Below the pieces are notes generated by a model. That model was not told the DNA's origin. It did no database searches and was given only the letters and a program-made list of their open reading frames with translations. Shown one piece after another: positions 58,368-64,000 of a stretch of DNA of 64,000 nucleotides; the first letter of the stretch is position 1; every line of letters starts with the position of its first letter. The DNA lies in assembly GCF_016545825.1 (NCBI RefSeq), contig NC_052619.1:13035501-13099500 (forward strand), written 5' to 3'. The position numbers and the translations under genes are program-made. The stretch comes from Eucalyptus grandis (lineage: Eukaryota > Streptophyta > Magnoliopsida > Myrtales > Myrtaceae).

Positions 58368-59700
58368 TCTTTGGTCAATCACAATCCCCGATTGAAACGC
58401 AGAAGGTCCTCAGTATTACAAAATTAACAGACGTAAGAAGAAAGGGGAAGAAACAGTACGAAAAGATCGTAACCCTTCAATAATAGAGTGTGGTCCACAA
58501 CAATAGAAGCACCACTTTCAAAGCAAACGATATCGTTGCTAACGAGATTTTGTTAATAAGGGAACTCATGATTTATCTTTTCTCATGTCATTTGCAATCA
58601 ATGTTTTGAAAATTATACGATTTTATTATTATGTATGCTTAATCTCATTAATTGGATCCTTACAATATAAAAAAGAAGTTTAGGTATATTAAGGGCTTGT
58701 TCGATAACAACATTTAGTATTAAAATTTATAAGGAAGGAGCTGCCTCATTAAATTCAAACGAAAATATTTGGTGATAATTAGAGTAGCATCAATTATATT
58801 GCTGAAACTTATTAATAATGTTTGGTTCGCCTAGAGTAAGGAACTAATAATCTCCCTAACTATTCATAGTGAAACACCATTTAATTCCACTTCCCACACT
58901 AAAGTTGTGGACATATTTAGTGCTTAAATATGTAGCACCCATTTTACAATATTATCAAATGAGCCTTTGGATGCTAAGATCAATTATTAAGAGATGAGAT
59001 GAATTTTACTAGAGATTACATGTGATCGACTTGTTCAAATGTTCAATAATAGTTTGCCTTATCATCGATTTAATAGCTTATGGCAAACACTAATGAATAA
59101 TAATTTGCCTTAAATTATTCTTATCATAGTTAGATAAGAATAATTTACACATATTTCTATATCAAAGAATAACACATGCTTTATAAGATGATTAAGATAA
59201 AGATAATATAAAAATAATCTATATAAGATATCCACAATTTATATAGGGAAAAAATGACACAAATAATCCATAAACTTTAATTTAATAGGTAATGTGGTTT
59301 CTAAATTTTTAATTTATTCAATGTGATCTCTAATTTTAACCCAATTTGCAATGTAGTACTTGAACTTTCAATTTTTTTAATAGTGTCTTTAGACTCTTGG
59401 TACATGTTTAGTTTAGTCTATGAATTATAAAAAAAAAAAAAAAAAGAAGGAAATTCAATGTAGTCCATACACTCAAATTAATAAAAGGATAATATTGAAA
59501 ATTTTAATATATTTTAGGGATTAAATTGAATGTGTATCAAAAGTTCATATATTATATTGAACAAATTGAAAGTTTATGGATCATATTATATATTAGGTTA
59601 AAATTCAGAGATCATTTTGAGACTTAAAAGTTTAGGGATTACATTATACGTTGGATTAAAGTTGAAGGATTGTTTGTTTGGTTATGCCGTTATATATGAA
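58368..59700. repeat. AT-rich region with MITE-like repeats
   Basis: No gene is seen. A segment from about 58,691 (GGGCTTGTTCGATAAC) to 58,975 (inverse of its right end: AGGCTCATTTGATAAT) has imperfect terminal inverted repeats and is probably a non-autonomous hAT-like element. From 59,265 to 59,660 phrases such as ATCCATAAACTTTAAT recur in direct and inverted orientation, another small repeat family. An A tract lies at 59,429-59,445. Confidence 0.4.
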
Positions 59701-60315
59701 ACCTTGAAAAAACGATGAAGAATAAAATAACACCGCAATGATAAGAAGTCTTTGATTGTGTCGGACGCGTTCTTGCCTTGACTACGGGGAGACGAAGCAA
59801 TCGCCGATCTAGGACTGCAGCGAAGACCCCAAGACAGACGAGGACGACGGAATATACATCGTAAATTCTGAGCTTCCGACGGGCGCATCTTCTCCTCTCT
59901 GTCTCTGCAACTGAAAAAGTATGTGCCGCCCAATGGCCGGGGGCATTTCTGCATCTTCATCGGTTCCGTGTCGGTGGAGGTGTGCAGCCGAGGGGAACGT
60001 TCGCCGCAAATTTTTCGAAGACCAGATCACCGCACCATTACTCCTTCCCAGATGTTTCAACTCCGCAGACCCAGAAGAAGCCTTTATATGGTTTTACAGT
60101 TGCTGCCTTTATCTTTCACTTCGCTTTAGCCGTTGGAGCGATAGCAGTACGCTGGAGAACAACTTAATCTCCCATCCGTTTGATGTTCGTGCCGAAGCGA
60201 TCAACCATCAATCTTTGAAGGATAATACTTAACACATTGGCGCTTCTTCGGTCGGCGATCGTCCTCACTTCCCTCCAATCGCCTCCCAGCTTCCTCCTGC
60301 ATCCTGAAGATCCCT
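59701..60315 (+). promoter_or_regulatory. Upstream region of the Nudix gene
   Basis: The region is moderately GC-rich and contains overlapping frames on both strands (59,682-60,232) with no domain, so none is called. It precedes the first exon of the Nudix gene and should hold its promoter and 5' UTR. No clear TATA box was identified. Confidence 0.35.
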
Positions 60316-60515
60316 ATGGCGGCGGTGATCGTCTTCGCAGCAGCTCTCTCGGCTTCCTTCAACGTGCTTTTCGATCGGATGGCCTCCCGCGAGGGCTTTG
60401 ACTTCTTGCGGTCGTGCATGCTCGGCATGTGGAGGCGGCTGCAGGAGCTGAAGGCCTCGCTCCTGTCCGCGAACGCCGAGCCGGACGACGAGGAGAAGCA
60501 GATGGCCAACGTCCG
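60316..60515 (+). other. RPP13-like NLR coiled-coil (Rx N-terminal) fragment
   Basis: The first about 66 codons of exon 1 carry VLFDRMASREGFDFLRS followed by LQELKASLLSANAEPDDEEKQ. The order and spacing are those of the Rx-type N-terminal coiled coil of RPP13-like CNLs (VLFDRLAS.., then LL..NAVLDDAEEKQ). It stops before the rest of the coiled coil and NB-ARC. Either it is part of a chimeric Nudix gene or a solitary relic that happens to lie upstream. Confidence 0.65.
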
Positions 60516-63500
60516 AGGCCTCAATTTTAGTGCTTCGACTCCTTGCAACCCAAGGGCTTTATATGGTACGCGTGGATCGATGCATTTGGTTTTTCTCTCT
60601 CGAGTTTTCATTGTTTAATCCATCGTCTGTGACGACGGCAAAGCCTACCCAATTGCCCACTTCCTGTGTTTCTTTATTTGTTTGATCCATGGACATTCGC
60701 AATTTAGTTGGTCTTTGTGTTTGGTTGTTTCTTTCTATTTTTTTCTTAAGAAAGCTTTTATTTTTCTTCGTGGCTGCCGCGGTCTTTATGCTCTTGAGCT
60801 TTGCGTATCCAATGGTTGAGTGACTGGTGAGGTTCTTGGCTGTTCCTGGACAAATATGTAGTGAGAAAAATTACGGGAATATTCAAGAGCATCATCACCC
60901 AAGAGAGTGTTTGCGAGGAGTTGACTTAGTAAAGAGAGACTATTGAAGTCTTCCTCCTCCTTTGCTTTAATAGTTTTGTTCTGGGTTATTTTCTATTTGG
61001 GTTTATTACTTTACTTTTGAGCTAGACCAGTTGTTTCCGATAGAAATCAGTAGTTGAACGGTCGCTTCATTTGTCCAGGTTTAGCTCGTAGGCTGCCCTT
61101 TCCCATCAGATCCTGGCTGCTCTTTCCCAGGATCTTTCCCATCAGATCATGGCTGCCCTTTCCCATCAGTGCATCATCAGCTTTGAGGCAAGGCGTGACT
61201 GAACATAACGATAGTGGGATCCAACAGATTCAACTTCTCAATGGATTCGAGGATTCACATGGAGGAGTCAGGGTGGAGATCAAGGAGAATATGGATGCTG
61301 ATGTCTTTGCCCCTTTGCTCGGGGCTTCAATATCAAGCTGGAAAAACAGGTACCGCACTTGTATTTCGTGGGTCTTGTTGATTTGTTTTCTTCGATTTGT
61401 AGGAATACCGATCTGTTCTTTTGTATTTCTTCTTATTGGGTATATTTCGGTTGCAGGGGAAGAAGGGAGTGTGGATCAAATTGCCCGTTGAATGTTCGCA
61501 TCTTGCTGACATTATAGTGAAGGTACATACATGTGTTTTTTCGTGGCCAAGATTTAGTATTGGCCCCTTTTGTTAATCACTTTCTAGTAGGAAGTTTGAT
61601 AGGTTTAGGTATGAAATACACGGTTCATTGAAATATTGTCTGGTAATTTGGCAGGAAGGATTTAGGTATTATCATGCCGAACCAGCTTACCTGATGCTTG
61701 TCCGCTGGCTTCCTGAGGAGACCTTGGATACTTTACCTGCAAATACTTCACATAGGGTGGGTGTTGGTGCTTTCGTCTTGAATGATAAAAGAGAGGTAAC
61801 TTTCTGCCCTGTTATTGTCCCGTTTCTTGCATTGGCCCTTTTTAAGACTCTTATAGGAAGATGCAAAGAGATAGAAATGTAACATTTGATTTGCTCATAT
61901 AGTTGTTCTTAAAAGTTCAGAGTCGCACTCTAGGACTGGACACTTCCTCTGCAATAGTGTGTAAGACTAGAGATTTGTAGTGTGTGAAATTAGCCTGCTT
62001 GATAGCCATTGAATCCTTTAGCAGGATAGGTAGGATCACAGTAATTTCGCCTGTGAAGAAAACCTCTACATTCAATGTTCATTAGATTTGTATGCATGTA
62101 TGTTGCCCTTGTGGATAAGCAGAGATATTGGATTTGTTGTCTTTTTCTTAATAGAACTATTCTTTGGTGCCAATGCCTCGCCATAATCTTTTAATCTGAC
62201 TAGGACATATTTATGACAAGCCATTTAGTAATGTGACTTTAGGCCCTATTAGCATTTGGAGTGTGATAAATCTTCTCATCTTAGCAACGATCACATAAGC
62301 TTCTATCGGTTTTCCTTTTTTGAGGGATTCAGCCTGTGGATAATAGCCTTACTTTGTGAAGAGATACAATGCAGTGAAGTTTTATACCATCTTTTGTTCG
62401 GTGCGCGCTTTTGCACCACTTTTATCTTGTTTTCAGCGTGATTCTTATGCAACCGGGCACTCACTCAACACTCTAAAGAATCTAAAAACTTTGCCCTCCT
62501 TTCTAGGTGCTTGTAGTCCAAGAGCATAGTGGAAGGTTCCAAGGTACGGGTGTATGGAAACTCCCCACTGGAGTTGTGAAAGAGGTGAGTGTGTTTAGGA
62601 TATCAACTGCTACATTAGATGTATCGATATGTAATGCAATGGTTTGACTGTGAATCTATCCCCGTAGGGTGAGGATATATGTGATGCAGTTGTCAGGGAA
62701 GTAAAGGAAGAGACCGGAGTAAGTGAAGAGTTTTATGCTGTGTAGAAAAGTTAATTATCTGAGGCATTTCACTTGAGAATTCAGACTAAAGCCTTAATCT
62801 TTTACGTTCCACAGGTAGACACTAAATTTGTCGAAGTCGTCTGTTTCAGGTAAAGAAAATCTTCTATTTCAGATTGTGGTGCTTTAATATGTTTTGGTCT
62901 TCATGTAGATGTCTGTGTGTAGCCTTCTGATGTTCAAATCTGCTTTCTCTTTTCTATCATTCTATCTCTTATGTTCTATCACAGACAAAGCCACGAATCA
63001 TTCTTCACAAAGTCGGATTTGTTCTTCCTTTGCGTACTTAAGCCAGAATCGTCTGCTATCAATGAAGATGAAGAGATTGAGGCAGCCCAGGTAAATTGCA
63101 CACTTGCATATATCCTAGATTTTGGTGGAAGTATGAGGACTTTTTACTAATCAAATCTTTGCTTGTGCCGTCCTGGACAACACTGGGCTGCATGCTTTAA
63201 TCTTGCATTCTTGCTCATTTTTGCTAAACGATGAATGTACTAAAATTTAATGTATAATTTCTTAAGCACATCGACGACGAGTGACTTCACCGGATAGCTG
63301 TTCGGATCTACCCATTTAGTAGCGGTGTTAAAAGATCATCATTCATTAGTTCTTTCTTTGGCCAAATCTATGATCTGAACTGGATGTATTCTATTTTGAT
63401 TATAGTGGATGCCAATTGAGGAGTACACAAAACAACCTTTTGTTGTTGGAAACAAGCAATTCAATTTCATGGCGAAGATATACTTGGAGAGGACTGATCG

Positions 63501-63609
63501 TGGCCACCCTGGTTTCGCTGCTTTGGCCACAACTACTGGGAGAGGCAAAAGGATTTACATCTACTGCAATAACCCTGAAATTGTGGAGAACTTTGCAAGT
63601 TCTATGTAA
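60316..63609 (+). CDS. Nudix hydrolase (NUDT2/7/10-like) with an NLR-derived N-terminus
   Basis: Predicted to hydrolyse nucleoside diphosphates linked to another group, such as ADP-ribose or NADH. Exons: 60,316-60,565; 61,079-61,349; 61,457-61,522; 61,655-61,795; 62,507-62,584; 62,668-62,718; 62,815-62,849; 62,985-63,090; 63,406-63,609. All introns are GT-AG. The model is about 400 residues, against roughly 280 for Arabidopsis NUDT2-type proteins. Exon 2 ends in a family-type segment (VFAPLLGASISSW); exon 3 encodes GKKGVWIKLP; exon 4 LPANTSHRVGVGAFVLN; exons 5-7 the Nudix box G-x5-E-x7-REVKEETGV (about residues 265-287), all key residues present; exon 9 ends IVENFASSM. Exon 1 (MAAVIVFAAALSASFNVLFD...) resembles the start of RPP13-like NLR coiled-coil domains and joins exon 2 in phase 1. 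Problem: exon 2 ends in phase 2 while exon 3 begins in phase 0, as if one A were missing from the run at 61,342-61,346. If exon 1 does not belong, translation must start in exon 2. Confidence 0.8.
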
Positions 63610-64000
63610 TTACTGCCTGGTTGTGATACGAAATTGCTTCCTTAGCCCCAGACGTACTGCACCATGTTGATCCCCACCGCTGATTTTGTGAGCCCCACCA
63701 GAGGCCCACATGTAGGTCCCACAAAATCGAAGGTTCGGATGGACTTGGTCCAGTGGACCTGGGACGAGGCAAGAATTTCCCAGTTGTGATGCTGCGTGTT
63801 TACTTCTTGTGTTATGGAAGCGCTGTATATAATGAAGAGAACAGCTTTATTTTGTGTCGTAGCTTATGTCAAATTCTGTTTACATATTCTGGTTTTAATT
63901 GATAGTTTATGCAGAATCATTTTAATTATTGTGATTTCTAAAGCTTTAAATGCAACCTGTGTAAACGATATTTTGTGTGGCCGTGCATATGAGAAAATCC
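63610..64000 (+). other. 3' UTR and downstream flank of the Nudix gene
   Basis: No further coding sequence is recognised. AT-rich sequence from about 63,820 (TATAATGAAGAGAAC, then TTTTGTGT) is compatible with plant polyadenylation signals, but no exact site can be named. Confidence 0.4.

Noticed and set aside
59682..60611. Several frames on both strands around the Nudix 5' end
   Set aside because: They overlap each other and the supported exon 1; only the frame at 60,316 shows family similarity and a usable donor.

Overview
The window is nuclear DNA from a flowering plant: introns with GT..AG ends, a coiled-coil NB-LRR (CNL) immune receptor gene, a Nudix hydrolase gene with plant-type exon structure, and dense nested LTR retrotransposons. 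A eudicot tree, possibly Myrtaceae, is a guess from the style of the immune genes and repeats, not a demonstration. No prokaryotic, organellar, tRNA, rRNA or CRISPR feature was seen.

Layout. 1-15,662: a truncated Ty3/Gypsy element (LTR, primer site, DUF7745-like ORF) on the + strand, broken by a truncated Copia element (A); then a fragment of another Gypsy-type LTR and a second truncated Copia element (B). A and B lie on the minus strand, keep their 5' LTRs and have lost their 3' ends. 15,663-20,391: intergenic DNA with S-locus-type receptor-kinase remnants. 20,392-24,087: CNL gene, minus strand, two recognisable coding exons. 24,231-26,620: an array with 811-bp period made of copies of the CNL first-exon/intron region, then a possible promoter near 27.4-27.5 kb. 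27.86-29.78 kb and 39.90-43.42 kb: a Gypsy-type LTR split by a full-length Copia element (C, 29,784-39,900) with 914/916-bp LTRs and a 5-bp target duplication. C is Sirevirus-like and has a third ORF between pol and the 3' LTR. 43.42-about 50.1 kb: a second DUF7745-bearing Gypsy element (D), minus strand, cut off after its protease. 51.5-58.27 kb: a Tekay-like Gypsy 3' LTR (with a minisatellite) and a decayed pol, ending at a 100-N gap. 58.37-59.7 kb: AT-rich small repeats. 60,316-63,609: Nudix hydrolase gene, + strand, nine exons, whose first exon resembles the N-terminus of an RPP13-like NLR.

Most of the sequence is transposon-derived. The two genes that look functional are the CNL and the Nudix gene. 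Both have unusual 5' ends: the CNL sits behind duplicated, phase-symmetric exon modules, and the Nudix gene appears to have acquired a piece of NLR coiled-coil domain. Receptor-kinase relics add to the picture of an immune-gene neighbourhood invaded by retroelements. All exon models were made by eye from reading frames and splice signals, without transcripts.
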